Origin: a virus
DNA: 33,251 nt
Reading direction: 5' to 3' (one strand)
Virus record (IMG/VR): IMGVR_UViG_3300030060_004082
Coordinates: 24,644-57,894 of that record
Shown here: piece after piece, positions 12,425 to 22,028 of the stretch
Layout of the letters: each line of letters opens with the position of its first letter
How positions within the stretch are numbered: the stretch's first letter is position 1
Position numbers and translations under genes: made by a program
The notes under the pieces: generated by a model
The model's input: only the letters and a program-made list of their open reading frames with translations
The model's database searches: none
What the model was told of the DNA's origin: nothing

Positions 12425-12824
12425 CCAGTTTGTGGCTGACCATCATCGGCACCATAAGCCAGTGGTTGGCCACAAGTTCTGCCTAGCTGTGGAGAAGGAT
12501 GAAGAGGTTGTCGGGGTAGCTATCGTAGGCCGTCCTGTCGCCAGAGGATTAGACGATGGCTACACCCTAGAGGTTAACCGATGTTGTACCACGGGCGCTA
12601 AGAATGCTTGCTCAATGCTTTATGGTGCATCTTGGAGAGCGGCCAAGGCACTTGGATACCGAAGACTAATTACTTATGTGCTTGACTCTGAGACAGGTAC
12701 AAGTTTGAAAGCTTCTAACTGGAAGCTAGTGCATGAAGTTAGAGGAAGAAGCTGGGATACCCCCAGCAGACCTCGAGTTGATACTCACCCGTTGCAGAAC
12801 AAGCTGATGTTTGAAGCAACTTAA
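12387..12824 (+). CDS. XF1762 family, GNAT-like protein
   Basis: Hallmarks of the XF1762 family: ADHHRHHKPVVGHKFCLAVE, VVGVAIVGRPVARGLDDG, LEVNRCCTTGAKNACSMLYG, and AKALGYRRLITYVLDSETG. This looks like an acetyltransferase-related fold, but substrate and reaction are unknown. Found in phages and prophages. I place the start at 12387 (MMNLTPISL), matching the usual short N-terminus; 12372 would add five residues, and neither has a strong ribosome site. Confidence 0.8.
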   Translation: MMNLTPISLAEANQFVADHHRHHKPVVGHKFCLAVEKDEEVVGVAIVGRPVARGLDDGYTLEVNRCCTTGAKNACSMLYGASWRAAKALGYRRLITYVLDSETGTSLKASNWKLVHEVRGRSWDTPSRPRVDTHPLQNKLMFEAT

Positions 12825-12836
12825 CTGGAGAAAACA

Positions 12837-13097
12837 ATGGAAGACATTGATATAGAAAAAGTACAGGAAAAAATGTCAGAGTTTGGTACTGATCTGGATA
12901 AATTATTGGATAAGCATGTAACTGATGATGTCAATTACGGAATGTTGATTCAGGAAACCATGGCGTTTGCTGTGTTTTATGCTTACCTGAACCATGAAGA
13001 GCCCGACCAGGTTGACTTTGCCCTGAGAAAGTTAAAGCAACTCTCTTTAAAGGAGAGGGAAAAACTAAATGAAGCAATCAGAGAAGGATTAAGCTAA
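12837..13097 (+). CDS. Hypothetical helical protein (86 aa)
   Basis: The ATG follows TGGAGAAAACA. The protein is acidic and helical (VQEKMSEFGTDLDKLLDKH, then a more hydrophobic stretch ETMAFAVFYAYL), ending with SLKEREKLNEAIREG. The hydrophobic stretch is short and mixed with charge, so I do not call it a membrane segment. It sits two bases before the helicase gene and is probably co-translated. Not recognised. Confidence 0.65.
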   Translation: MEDIDIEKVQEKMSEFGTDLDKLLDKHVTDDVNYGMLIQETMAFAVFYAYLNHEEPDQVDFALRKLKQLSLKEREKLNEAIREGLS

Positions 13098-13099
13098 CT

Positions 13100-14788
13100 A
13101 TGGAACTACGAAACTATCAGAAAAAAGCTTTGGAAGAAGCTCACTGCTGGTTTAACAAAGAGACAGGCTACCCACTGATCGTGCTGCCAACCGGCGCGGG
13201 TAAGACAGTGGTGTTTGCTACATTGATTAAGCAGCTGTACGAGGAAGACCCGACTCGGAGATTCCTCATCATCGCCCACCGTCAGGAGCTCATATCCCAG
13301 GCGGTGGATAAACTAAAAAACGTCTGGCCTGAAGCACCAGTTGGCATACTTGCCGCCAGCCTTCGCCAGTTTAACCACACGGCCTCTGTTGTCGTAGCCA
13401 GTCGAGATACCCTGGCCTCCCAGAAACGCCTTGAGAAGTCCTATCCGTTCGACTACATCGTTATTGATGAGGCCCATCATGTTGGCCCTGAGATGCGCAG
13501 CCGGTATCGGAAGATCATTGACCACTTTGAGGAGATTGGTTGCCCCCAGATCCTCGGTGTGACGGCCACCCCATACCGCATGGGGCAGGGCTATATCTAT
13601 GGTATGGATGACCACTTCTTTAGTGGTGTGGCCTACCGGGCAAAGCTACCGGATCTGATCAAGCAGGGATACCTGTCCCGCTTATCTGCCTTCAAGGTGG
13701 CTGACAATGCGGTCATCGATGCGTCCAAGGCTCGGCTTAAATTCAAAGGCGGCGACTATCGTGAGTCCGACCTTGAGTCGCTGGCGATTGTGGACCAAAC
13801 GATGTACGCCATCATCAACGACTGGATTGATAAGGCTTACACCAAGGGGCGCACCAGTACTGTCTTTTTCTGCGTGAGTGTAGTCCATGCCCAGAAGATG
13901 GCGTTGTTCCTGAGAAACCATAATATTAAGGCGGCATGTGTTACGGCTGAGACTCCAACAGATGAGCGAGAAAAAATTCTTCAGGACTTTGAAGAAGGCA
14001 GGATCAATGCATTGTGCAACGTAGCCGTCCTGACTGAGGGTTGGGATGCACCAAGGACAGACTGCATTGCCCTGCTGCGGCCTACCAAATCACTCGGATT
14101 ATATGTCCAGATCTGTGGCCGTGGGATGCGTCCATGGGAAGACAAGGAAGACTGTATGCTTCTGGATTACGGCGGGAATATGGCGCGCCACGGGTGCATT
14201 GACACTGCCAGACCTGAACGAAACAAGAAAGATGAAGAACTTGCGGATGACTCACCCAAGATCTGGATCTGCGAAGCAGAGCAGGATAATGGCTATGCCT
14301 GTCTTGCCGTGAACGATATTGAGTACAAGCATTGCGTAGAGTGTGGGGCTGCAAAACCAAAGCCCCCGCCTAAACTTGAAATTGTCGTCAACGAAAAGGA
14401 ACAGGAAGCATCTGAAACGACTGAAGCTGTAGAGGGACATGTCCTGTCAGATGAAATAGAAGAAGTTGCCACTATAGAAAAGCAGGAACTTGTTCAATCA
14501 ATCAGTGCTGAACGTGCAACCAGTAAGAACGGTAATGATTACTTGAAGATTCTTTTCAAATCGCAAAACCAGTATTGGCCGTACAGCACGGCACTGATGG
14601 TAGAGATGCGCGGCAAGCCACGGGAGGTTGCTGAGAAGAAATGGAAAATTATGTCGCGAGGTAGAAACCTGCCTTACAACATTGATACGGCTGTTGAACT
14701 GGTGAATGACGGCATCCTGAACAACGTAGCGAAGATTAATATTAGAAAAGAGGGGAGGTACTGGAATGTCATCGGCGTTACTTTTTGA
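13100..14788 (+). CDS. SF2 DNA/RNA helicase (ResIII / DEAH type)
   Basis: 562 residues. Motif I LPTGAGKT (29-36), motif II VIDEAHHV (121-128), motif III TATPYR (155-160), LTEGWDAP (311-318) and motif VI QICGRGMRP (337-345) define an ATP-dependent SF2 helicase with two RecA-like domains. C-terminal to this, C391, C401, C412 and C415 (CEAE...YAC...HCVEC) form a likely zinc ribbon. The last 100 residues (QYWPYSTALMVEMRGKPRE and on) form an extra domain that may contact DNA. It lies between the recombinase genes and the nuclease and overlaps the latter by 23 bases. A role in branch migration, origin opening or recombination is likely. Confidence 0.92.
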   Translation: MELRNYQKKALEEAHCWFNKETGYPLIVLPTGAGKTVVFATLIKQLYEEDPTRRFLIIAHRQELISQAVDKLKNVWPEAPVGILAASLRQFNHTASVVVASRDTLASQKRLEKSYPFDYIVIDEAHHVGPEMRSRYRKIIDHFEEIGCPQILGVTATPYRMGQGYIYGMDDHFFSGVAYRAKLPDLIKQGYLSRLSAFKVADNAVIDASKARLKFKGGDYRESDLESLAIVDQTMYAIINDWIDKAYTKGRTSTVFFCVSVVHAQKMALFLRNHNIKAACVTAETPTDEREKILQDFEEGRINALCNVAVLTEGWDAPRTDCIALLRPTKSLGLYVQICGRGMRPWEDKEDCMLLDYGGNMARHGCIDTARPERNKKDEELADDSPKIWICEAEQDNGYACLAVNDIEYKHCVECGAAKPKPPPKLEIVVNEKEQEASETTEAVEGHVLSDEIEEVATIEKQELVQSISAERATSKNGNDYLKILFKSQNQYWPYSTALMVEMRGKPREVAEKKWKIMSRGRNLPYNIDTAVELVNDGILNNVAKINIRKEGRYWNVIGVTF

Positions 14789-15863
14789 CAAGATAGACCA
14801 ATGGATTGAGGACAATAACGACAACTATCGAGCCCACCTAGGCATGAGTGTTATCGGGGATGAGGATGAGCGGAAGCTATGGTTGAACTACCATTGGTGC
14901 CTGCCCTCTGATTTCAAAGGCCGGATGCTCAGACTGTTTGACCTCGGTAACCACATCGAGGATCAGGTGGTTGACTTCATCAAGCGCAGTAATGTGTTTG
15001 ATATCTCTGCCGTGGATAAAGAAGGCAAGCAGTATCGTGCTTCCTTTGTCGGTGGACACTTCGGCGGTAGCTGCGATGGCTTTGTTAAGCGGGTCATCGA
15101 GGATAAACCTGAGATGATGCTGATCTTTGAGAACAAGTCGGCCAACGACAAGCGGTTCAAAGAACTAGTAAAGCTTGGTGATTACCAGGGCTGGTCCAGA
15201 AGCTACCAGTGGCAGTTGCATTGCTACATGGGGTGCTTTGGGTTAGAGAAGGCAATGGCTGTTGTCGTCAACAAGAACACCAGCGAAATCTATTCGGAGA
15301 TCGTGGACTTCAACCCGTCGATCTGGGAACAGGCCCAAGAGAAAGCAGAACGAATCATTACTTCTGACGCGCCTCCTTCGGGGATGGGGGAGAACGATTG
15401 GCGGCTCAAGAATGCTACGCCTCAGTATCGGGATTCTTATCTCGGCAATCGGTTACCTCCTTCAGTGAACTGCCGGAACTGCCATTCATCTTCACCTGTC
15501 CTCGATGGGACCGAAGGGGCATGGCATTGTGCGAGGTTTAACAAAGAGTTAACTGTCGATGAACAGAAGGCCGGGTGCAGGGATCACTTGTGGAACCCCA
15601 ACCTGGTCAAGGCTGACTTCCTTCCTGACCAAAGCGATACTGATGTCATGGCCTACCAGGCTGGGATCTTTACCTTCTACAATGTGACGGCTGATAAGCT
15701 GGGTGACAAGCATTTCAGCAGCCCTGAGATGCGTGAGCTCTCAAAGCTGGACTTTCGCTTTGAAGGTATCTCTGAACTCGAGAAGCTGCGCAATTACTTC
15801 GATGGTGAGTTTGATGACTTCAGGAAGATTCAGGTAATGGATGAGGATAAAACGCCGTTCTAG
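14766..15863 (+). CDS. PD-(D/E)XK exonuclease, Cas4/RecB-like, with Cys cluster
   Basis: 365 residues. The nuclease core shows RLFDLGNHIED (57-67), GGSCDGF with Asp104, LIFENKS with Glu122-x-Lys124, and YQWQLHCYMG (about 147-156), the order of a RecB-family catalytic site. Cysteines at about 236, 239, 255 and 271 (CRNC, WHC, GCRDHLW) are spaced as in Cas4/AddB-type iron-sulphur nucleases, though zinc is also possible. It would resect DNA ends to make single strands for the Sak4-like ATPase and DUF669 protein. The last 44 bases overlap the converging DUF1064 gene. Confidence 0.85.
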   Translation: MSSALLFDKIDQWIEDNNDNYRAHLGMSVIGDEDERKLWLNYHWCLPSDFKGRMLRLFDLGNHIEDQVVDFIKRSNVFDISAVDKEGKQYRASFVGGHFGGSCDGFVKRVIEDKPEMMLIFENKSANDKRFKELVKLGDYQGWSRSYQWQLHCYMGCFGLEKAMAVVVNKNTSEIYSEIVDFNPSIWEQAQEKAERIITSDAPPSGMGENDWRLKNATPQYRDSYLGNRLPPSVNCRNCHSSSPVLDGTEGAWHCARFNKELTVDEQKAGCRDHLWNPNLVKADFLPDQSDTDVMAYQAGIFTFYNVTADKLGDKHFSSPEMRELSKLDFRFEGISELEKLRNYFDGEFDDFRKIQVMDEDKTPF

Positions 15864-16209
15864 GTAACTCCCTTGGGTCTTTGATGATCTGGATAATGAG
15901 CCCTGGGTACAGGGCTTCAACCAGTTTCTTCTTCAAGGAAAACACCTGGGTAATCACACCCTTCGTATCCTCTACCATGACATCATCACCACACCTGTAC
16001 CTGAAGTCGGCAATGTACTTGCATACCCTCTTGCCCTCGACCACACACTCATAGGGAACCTGGACTTCAAGCTCACAGATATCTCCCTGATCCTGCATTG
16101 CCTTTAGTATTTTATACCGCGCACCCTCAAGCTTTGAGTCGAACTTGATACCATCGTACTCAACCTTCTTTGCGTAGTATTTGCTCTTGCGCTTTCGCTG
16201 TGGAATCAA
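15820..16209 (-). CDS. DUF1064 family nuclease-like protein
   Basis: 129 residues with the family pattern YYAKKVEYDGIKFDSKLEG, RYKILKAMQDQGDI, LEVQVPYE, KYIADFRYRC, VEDTKGV. DUF1064 proteins are grouped with PD-(D/E)XK endonucleases; here IADFRY gives the Asp and VEDTKG the Glu/Asp-x-Thr-Lys of such a site, so Holliday-junction or structure-specific cutting is plausible. It is the last gene of the late minus-strand block, although its function would be DNA metabolism. Its start overlaps the end of the giant virion gene by four bases. Confidence 0.8.
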   Translation of the reverse strand: MIPQRKRKSKYYAKKVEYDGIKFDSKLEGARYKILKAMQDQGDICELEVQVPYECVVEGKRVCKYIADFRYRCGDDVMVEDTKGVITQVFSLKKKLVEALYPGLIIQIIKDPRELPRTAFYPHPLPESS

Positions 16210-19200
16210 TCAACACCCAATAGTTTTCTCATTTCCTGCTGGCGTAAAACTTGCGCGGCTCTTTGACTATCACTTACTTGAGACTTATCTCTAAACAATC
16301 CTATGTCTGATGTGACAGGCGCACTCACCGGAGGACGAACAAATTCTGGAGACAGTTGCCTTCCTAGATTTTTTGAATACTCTTCAAACATTTCTGTTCT
16401 GTCTGCAATGTTTCTAATCTTAGTTTCTCCAACCTCGTAAGCATCTTTAAATATATCTGGTGGAGGGCTGTAAGGAATGAAGTTATTGTTAACAACGTCT
16501 TGCCAATCAGCGACTCTTGCATCAGATAATATTTTGTAGATTTCTGACTTATTCATACCAAGATATTCTGCATCATCAACTGCAACTGACAATTCTTTTA
16601 AAGCTTTGAACCTCATCTCATTAGCTTTTTTATAAGCGTTCAAATATTCTTCTGAAGTTCTATATCCAGACGCTCTTCTTAAATTATTCAACTCTTGTTG
16701 AGCCGTCCTTAATTCTCCAGCAGCTTCAATAGCCTGGAAGCCAAGTCTTCTTTTAATATCAAATTTAACTGACTTGGTGCCGCTTATAGCTTCTGTCATT
16801 TCGCCAGAGAAATCTACCTGCCTGCTTTTGTCATTAACTCTGTACTTGGGATTAACTAATTGGCTTTCAACAAGAACAGATCGAGGCAAGTCCCCAACAT
16901 TAAATCCTCTAAAGCCAACATGAGCAACTTTTTCCCCCAAGGTTCCGTCACCCGGAACAGACTGTATAGCTTTTCTAAAGCTTACCTTTGGATTTAATTG
17001 TGCTGGCGACATAGTTGGAACAAGACCATTGAAGATATGAGCGAACCCTGCGTAAGTTTTTTCACCTAAATCTAAATTATCGTTTACGCTCCAGACTCTT
17101 GTTCCAAAATTTGTTTGTCCGTTTCTAACAAAAACATCTGCAAGGCGTTCAGTTAACATAGACTCACCAAAGAATGGCGCAAACATGTCCTGGTACATCA
17201 TTGACATTGCATCAGTTGCTATACTTGTTAATTCTTTTTCGGTTCTAACTCCGTTATCTACAGCCGTTTGAACTGCAGCAAAAGGACGTAACAAAAAATC
17301 GTAAGGCATTGTATAAGACAGATTCATGACTTCTGTTACGTTGCCATCTTTGTCTGTGCTTAGAGGAACAAGCGTAGCTGTCTTTTCCCAAGGCCAAGCA
17401 AAAGATCTTTTATATGCGGCAATTTGTTCTTCAGTAGCTCCTGTTAACATTGTACCTAAAGCAACGGTGCCACTTGGTATCGCTGTAGTTATTGCAGTAA
17501 AACCTAACAATCTTTCCATGCCTCTGGATCTAAGATATGGGTTTTCACTAGATATCTCTTTGATTGCTCTGCCTAATACATTTGCGCTTGTCCTTATAAT
17601 CTCAGCGGGATAAGCAATAAAGTTACCAAGAGGAGTTCTTCTAATCATTCTGACAACTTCAGGAACTCTTTCATAGTTAGGAACTACATCCCTAGTAACA
17701 AATGCAGCCTCTTCTTCCAAGAATTCATTGACCAGCTTTTTGTTATTTATATCAAGAACATTGACGTTATTAGCGTCTAACCCAGCTTCCCTAGCTATTT
17801 GTCTTTGACGATTAGTGGTTGCTTTTAAAATAAAAGGCTGACCTTTAACCTGGGAGCTAGTAACCATGGCTCTAAGTTTGTTTGCTTCAGATTCAAAATT
17901 AAAGATACGCCAAACATCATCACCCCCCTGGTAGAGTCTAGTCATGATATTGTTTTGAGCTTTTTCCATGATCCTGTTAGAAAACAATTTCTTTCCTAAG
18001 CCGCCGTATTCAGAAGCTTCTTGGATTAAGTCTTTTAGTTCTCCCAATTGAGCTTGTTGTCCAACGATTCCTCTCTCTGCGTAGTATTGAAATCTTTTTC
18101 TTAGATCAACTTCCGTAGGAAATTTTTTCGTTACGTTTGCCGCTACAGTAGACCATCCCTCTGAAAAGGTTGATCTGTTTGGTAAGTTGCCGTTTGCTAT
18201 GGCAAAACCCATGGCGCTAGTAACGTTTCTTATCTGGCCAGTTACGTTGTAAACAGTCTTGCCTAACTGAGACAGACCTTTTAATCCTAAAAAGGTGCTG
18301 TAAGCTGCGCCAAGAACAGGCATGTTTTGATAAAAGCTTTCGTTATTTTTTTGCAAAGCAGAAAGGTAATCTTTCTTTACCCACTTCCCCGCTAAAGCCC
18401 CGTAACCTAACTGCTTAGGCATTTCAAAATACTCTTCTTTTGCCGCCATAAGAGGCGGAGAGTCTAGGAAAATTTTCTTGTCGTTAGGAAGAGTTTTGTT
18501 GTAGGTCTGAAGGTAATCTATGAAATCACCTTGGGTAATTAGCGCAGCTTGCCTGCCCATGGTTTCTTTTGCTTTAACCATGAGGTTTGCTTTTCTTTCA
18601 TCAACATCAAGCTGGCGACCAGCAAAGGTTGGCCTAGAGGTATACTCGCCTAACCATTCTCTAATGGCAGGAGCATTAAGCTCTCTGCCTTTCAACACTC
18701 CATCACTAACTTTTTTAAGCTCTATTGTTTCTTGAATTTGTTTCGGGTCTAAAGTGGCATTCAAAAAACCTTTTGAGTCAACTAAACGTCTAAGATATGA
18801 AACTCCTTCTTCTCTTGATATTTTTTTACCTGCTTTTTTGTTTAGGGCAATTACTGTTTCCAAAGCTTTTTCTGCAGCTTCTTCAGTTGGTTGCCAACCT
18901 GGGTCAAGAAAAGCTTTGTATTGTCTAGTCGCATAAAGACCAAGTTGACCGCCAATAATATCTTCAACACCTTCGGGCAAAAACTCTGGCTTTGAGGTTA
19001 TTCTTTTACTGTATTCATCGATGGTATCTCTGGCTCTTTTTGCTGCTCGAAACAAACTGTATTCAGAAGTTATATCATCAGCGGCTGTTTTAGATGTTAT
19101 CTTAGCTCCAACCCAACCAAGCTTCTTATCAGTTTCAATTAAAACTTTTGCAGCTTCTTCTTGTCTGGATAAAGCTTGTCCGTAAGCTTGAGTGTTTGCT

Positions 19201-20261
19201 GCTTTTGAAAAATCTGCTTCCAGTATTTCATCTGTGGGGAACAAGTAACTGTCAAGCGCGTCCATGATGTTTTTTTCTGCAACACCATTTTGAGTTCCAG
19301 TTTTAAAAGCTCGAGTCATCGTGTTGTTAACTTCATCCAAAGTTAACTGATTCTTAAAAGATAACGCAGCAAACTCTACAGCTCTGGCATCTCTAATCTC
19401 TGCAAGCTCTTTGTCAGGCAATATCCCTCTATAACGAAAAAGTCCTGCTAACTTGTCTGCTTTAGGATATTTATTTAAAAGACTATCTATGCCTTTCCCT
19501 GTTGAACTAATAAATTTATCAAGCTCTTTACCAGCCTGCTTTACTCCAGGGACTTTTGATCCTACTGTTGCTACGTCTGAAAAGGTTGCTCCTAATAAAC
19601 CAAACACCGCAGGAATCCCAGCAGTTAATGCAGCCCCTTCAAGGCCAACTTTTCCTTTATTCATTAATGCGGTCAAGGCTTTTTCTTGACCTTCAAGATG
19701 AGATAAATCTTTAGTAAGAGTCGGACCTATGCCGATGTATGCATCGCCAATGGTTTGCATATCTTCACCGGCCACTAACCCTTCAGCGGCCCCTAAAGCT
19801 GCAGCTTTTGTTGCTAAGTTAGCACTCTTTGCAGCTTTTAAAACGAAGCTTCCGGGTAAGCCAAACTGAACTAAAGCTTTTGGTAATTCAGCAGATAATC
19901 CATAACCTTCTATATCTGGAGCAAATCTTTCTTCAACAGCTTTTGATCGTGCGATCAATTCTTCCCCAGCTTCCTCTTGGCCAGCAAGCTGTAATCCGTA
20001 GCCAACACCAGAAACAATGTTGGTCGGTATTTCAACCAAGCCGCTCAACAGACCTTTACCAAATTTACCAGAGAAACTTACTTCATCAGCTTCAAGGGTA
20101 GTTCCTGGGTTATAATCAGGGCTTAATTGTTTCTCTAATTTTTTTCTTTCTAAAGCTAAAGCTAGATTTTTTTCTCGTAATTCTTTTTGAATGATTGAAG
20201 GTTCAGTTCCTTCCTCAAAAAGAACACTCGATCCATCATTTAAAAATTTTACTATAGCCAT
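16206..20261 (-). CDS. Large internal virion / DNA-ejection-type protein (1351 aa)
   Basis: The largest gene in the window. The N-terminal 90 residues are charged and helical (IIQKELREKNLALALERKK). Several amphipathic or hydrophobic segments follow (LLSGLVEIPTNIVSGVGYGL, LEGAALTAGIPAVFGLLGAT, LLGFTAITTAIPSGTVALGT). Size, Ala/Gly/Leu-rich hydrophobic segments in an otherwise soluble chain and position next to other virion genes fit podovirus-like internal core proteins that enter the host envelope during DNA ejection (analogous to T7 gp16). No lytic transglycosylase motif is seen. Base composition is more AT-rich than the early genes. The ribosome site (AAAGTAA) is weak. Confidence 0.6.
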   Translation of the reverse strand: MAIVKFLNDGSSVLFEEGTEPSIIQKELREKNLALALERKKLEKQLSPDYNPGTTLEADEVSFSGKFGKGLLSGLVEIPTNIVSGVGYGLQLAGQEEAGEELIARSKAVEERFAPDIEGYGLSAELPKALVQFGLPGSFVLKAAKSANLATKAAALGAAEGLVAGEDMQTIGDAYIGIGPTLTKDLSHLEGQEKALTALMNKGKVGLEGAALTAGIPAVFGLLGATFSDVATVGSKVPGVKQAGKELDKFISSTGKGIDSLLNKYPKADKLAGLFRYRGILPDKELAEIRDARAVEFAALSFKNQLTLDEVNNTMTRAFKTGTQNGVAEKNIMDALDSYLFPTDEILEADFSKAANTQAYGQALSRQEEAAKVLIETDKKLGWVGAKITSKTAADDITSEYSLFRAAKRARDTIDEYSKRITSKPEFLPEGVEDIIGGQLGLYATRQYKAFLDPGWQPTEEAAEKALETVIALNKKAGKKISREEGVSYLRRLVDSKGFLNATLDPKQIQETIELKKVSDGVLKGRELNAPAIREWLGEYTSRPTFAGRQLDVDERKANLMVKAKETMGRQAALITQGDFIDYLQTYNKTLPNDKKIFLDSPPLMAAKEEYFEMPKQLGYGALAGKWVKKDYLSALQKNNESFYQNMPVLGAAYSTFLGLKGLSQLGKTVYNVTGQIRNVTSAMGFAIANGNLPNRSTFSEGWSTVAANVTKKFPTEVDLRKRFQYYAERGIVGQQAQLGELKDLIQEASEYGGLGKKLFSNRIMEKAQNNIMTRLYQGGDDVWRIFNFESEANKLRAMVTSSQVKGQPFILKATTNRQRQIAREAGLDANNVNVLDINNKKLVNEFLEEEAAFVTRDVVPNYERVPEVVRMIRRTPLGNFIAYPAEIIRTSANVLGRAIKEISSENPYLRSRGMERLLGFTAITTAIPSGTVALGTMLTGATEEQIAAYKRSFAWPWEKTATLVPLSTDKDGNVTEVMNLSYTMPYDFLLRPFAAVQTAVDNGVRTEKELTSIATDAMSMMYQDMFAPFFGESMLTERLADVFVRNGQTNFGTRVWSVNDNLDLGEKTYAGFAHIFNGLVPTMSPAQLNPKVSFRKAIQSVPGDGTLGEKVAHVGFRGFNVGDLPRSVLVESQLVNPKYRVNDKSRQVDFSGEMTEAISGTKSVKFDIKRRLGFQAIEAAGELRTAQQELNNLRRASGYRTSEEYLNAYKKANEMRFKALKELSVAVDDAEYLGMNKSEIYKILSDARVADWQDVVNNNFIPYSPPPDIFKDAYEVGETKIRNIADRTEMFEEYSKNLGRQLSPEFVRPPVSAPVTSDIGLFRDKSQVSDSQRAAQVLRQQEMRKLLGVD

Positions 20262-20284
20262 TTACTTTACGAAGCGTTTGAGAG

Positions 20285-22015
20285 TTAGACTCTATTTCCT
20301 GCAACTATTTCTGTAATCTTTGGAGTTGTCTTTATAAGTTCTTGGGTTATTGTGTCTATAAATTGTGGGTTTTTAAGTAACTCAGGCGCGTCATCTATAG
20401 CATCAATTAAAGATTTAAGTCTTTCATTACCTTGAGCAGCCTCAAACAAAGTTAATACAAGTGCTTCTTGATTTTCTGGTTCTAATGGGTTGCCCAGTTC
20501 TTCTAGTTTATCAATTAAAGCGTTAGCTGTTTGCATGATAGGCGCTTTCTTCGATTCTTCTTCCAATCTCATATTTTCATAAGCAGCTTCTGCTTCAGTT
20601 AATGCGGTCAAAGTATTAATAGGAACAACACCTTCTCTTGCTTTCATAAGTTGACCAGCAATGAACATTGCTTTTCTTGGGTCAGAAGCGTAGAGGTTTT
20701 TCAATTCTCCAGGAACCAACTTTCCTAATGTGTTGCCTATGAAGTCTCTTGTGTTGGCAAAGAAACCTTGACCACTATCTTTTCCTGTATCTGTAGTATC
20801 ATCTCCCGGTTGTTCACTTGGTTCACCTGAAGAAGTTATAACTTCATCCTGTTTTTCTGGGTCAGTTGTCCCGTACATGTAACCTAAAGTACCTGCCCCT
20901 CCAACAGCAGCGGCTGTTTTTAAAGGATTCTCTCTTGCATAGTTTATAATTTTAGAACCTGATCCAGCTGCAGTACTGCTTACTGGTTCAACGGGTCTGG
21001 ATGGAGGTGCATCCAGATCAATATCAAGACCTTCTTCTTTTAATTTAATTTCTGCATTTTTTAATTCGCCATCAACTGTGGATCTTTGCACTGCGTTTAG
21101 ATCCGTTGATGATGATTCTTTTTTTAAATTTTTAATTTCATCAATATTTTTATTTTTAACTGCATCTTCAAGTCTTTTAAAGAAATCAGAGAAGAAATCA
21201 ATTACTTTACCACCCCTGTTAAGCTTCATGATGCCGCCGCCAGATTTGTCCTCTACCTTCTTGATGTACTCGCCTAGGTCTTCATCAAAGTCCATTTCAT
21301 TCAGGTAATTTTGTAATGAACCAAGTCCTGATTGCTCGACATCTTCTACAGTCACTGCAGCAAGTTCTTTATCATTTCGCGTAAAGGTCGGCACCTTCAT
21401 GTCTCTTGCTTCAGCAATGCTGGTTGCTATCTTGGCAATCCCGCCTGACTGATCTTCGGAATCTTTTGGCTCTTCAGAAACTAGATTAACAAGAGATTCA
21501 GATATACCTGGGACAGACCTAGCACCTCCCATGATTCCATAACCAATGCCTGCAGTTTTTAGCCTATCTGTTACAGATGGACTTTCTTGAATTGCTTTAG
21601 CTTTATCTACAACCTTGTCTATTTTTGAAGCTTTGTATCCTTGTCTTGCTAAATTGGCAGCAATTGCTGCAGGAGGATATATAAGTAAAGGTGCTGTTGC
21701 TAAAGCTATAGCAATATCCACAGGGTCACTTGGGTCAACAATTAAAAAGTCGGTAATATCTCTAAAGTTTATTCCTGAACCAGCTTCAGTTTTTTCTGTG
21801 CTGAAAAAATCATCAGATAACTTAACATTTTCCATCATGTCGGAGAACACATTTGGAGCAAGTGCAGCATATTCTGTCAGACCTGGGTCACCCCCATCTT
21901 CTAATCTCATCGGTCCCATGAACTGATTAATGGGAGCAACGCCAGCCATGATACCTCCGCCAGCCCTTCGTTCTGGAGTCTGGAACATAGGTCGATTGTA
22001 TATGTCAGAAATCAT
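20285..22015 (-). CDS. Virion-associated Gly-rich protein (576 aa)
   Basis: The start follows AGGGGAAACAA. N-terminal RRAGGGIMAGVAPINQFMGP and a mid-chain KSGGGIMKLNRGGK share a GGGIM element with neighbouring late proteins. A hydrophobic segment is at about 100-125 (IAIALATAPLLIYPPAAIAA) and another short one at AAAVGGAGTLGYMYG. Long stretches are Asp/Glu/Lys-rich and probably helical. The C-terminus contains helix-rich sequence typical of structural or ejection proteins. Not a recognised family by name; position supports a virion or internal protein. Confidence 0.6.
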   Translation of the reverse strand: MISDIYNRPMFQTPERRAGGGIMAGVAPINQFMGPMRLEDGGDPGLTEYAALAPNVFSDMMENVKLSDDFFSTEKTEAGSGINFRDITDFLIVDPSDPVDIAIALATAPLLIYPPAAIAANLARQGYKASKIDKVVDKAKAIQESPSVTDRLKTAGIGYGIMGGARSVPGISESLVNLVSEEPKDSEDQSGGIAKIATSIAEARDMKVPTFTRNDKELAAVTVEDVEQSGLGSLQNYLNEMDFDEDLGEYIKKVEDKSGGGIMKLNRGGKVIDFFSDFFKRLEDAVKNKNIDEIKNLKKESSSTDLNAVQRSTVDGELKNAEIKLKEEGLDIDLDAPPSRPVEPVSSTAAGSGSKIINYARENPLKTAAAVGGAGTLGYMYGTTDPEKQDEVITSSGEPSEQPGDDTTDTGKDSGQGFFANTRDFIGNTLGKLVPGELKNLYASDPRKAMFIAGQLMKAREGVVPINTLTALTEAEAAYENMRLEEESKKAPIMQTANALIDKLEELGNPLEPENQEALVLTLFEAAQGNERLKSLIDAIDDAPELLKNPQFIDTITQELIKTTPKITEIVAGNRV

Positions 22016-22028
22016 TTGTTTCCCCTAA

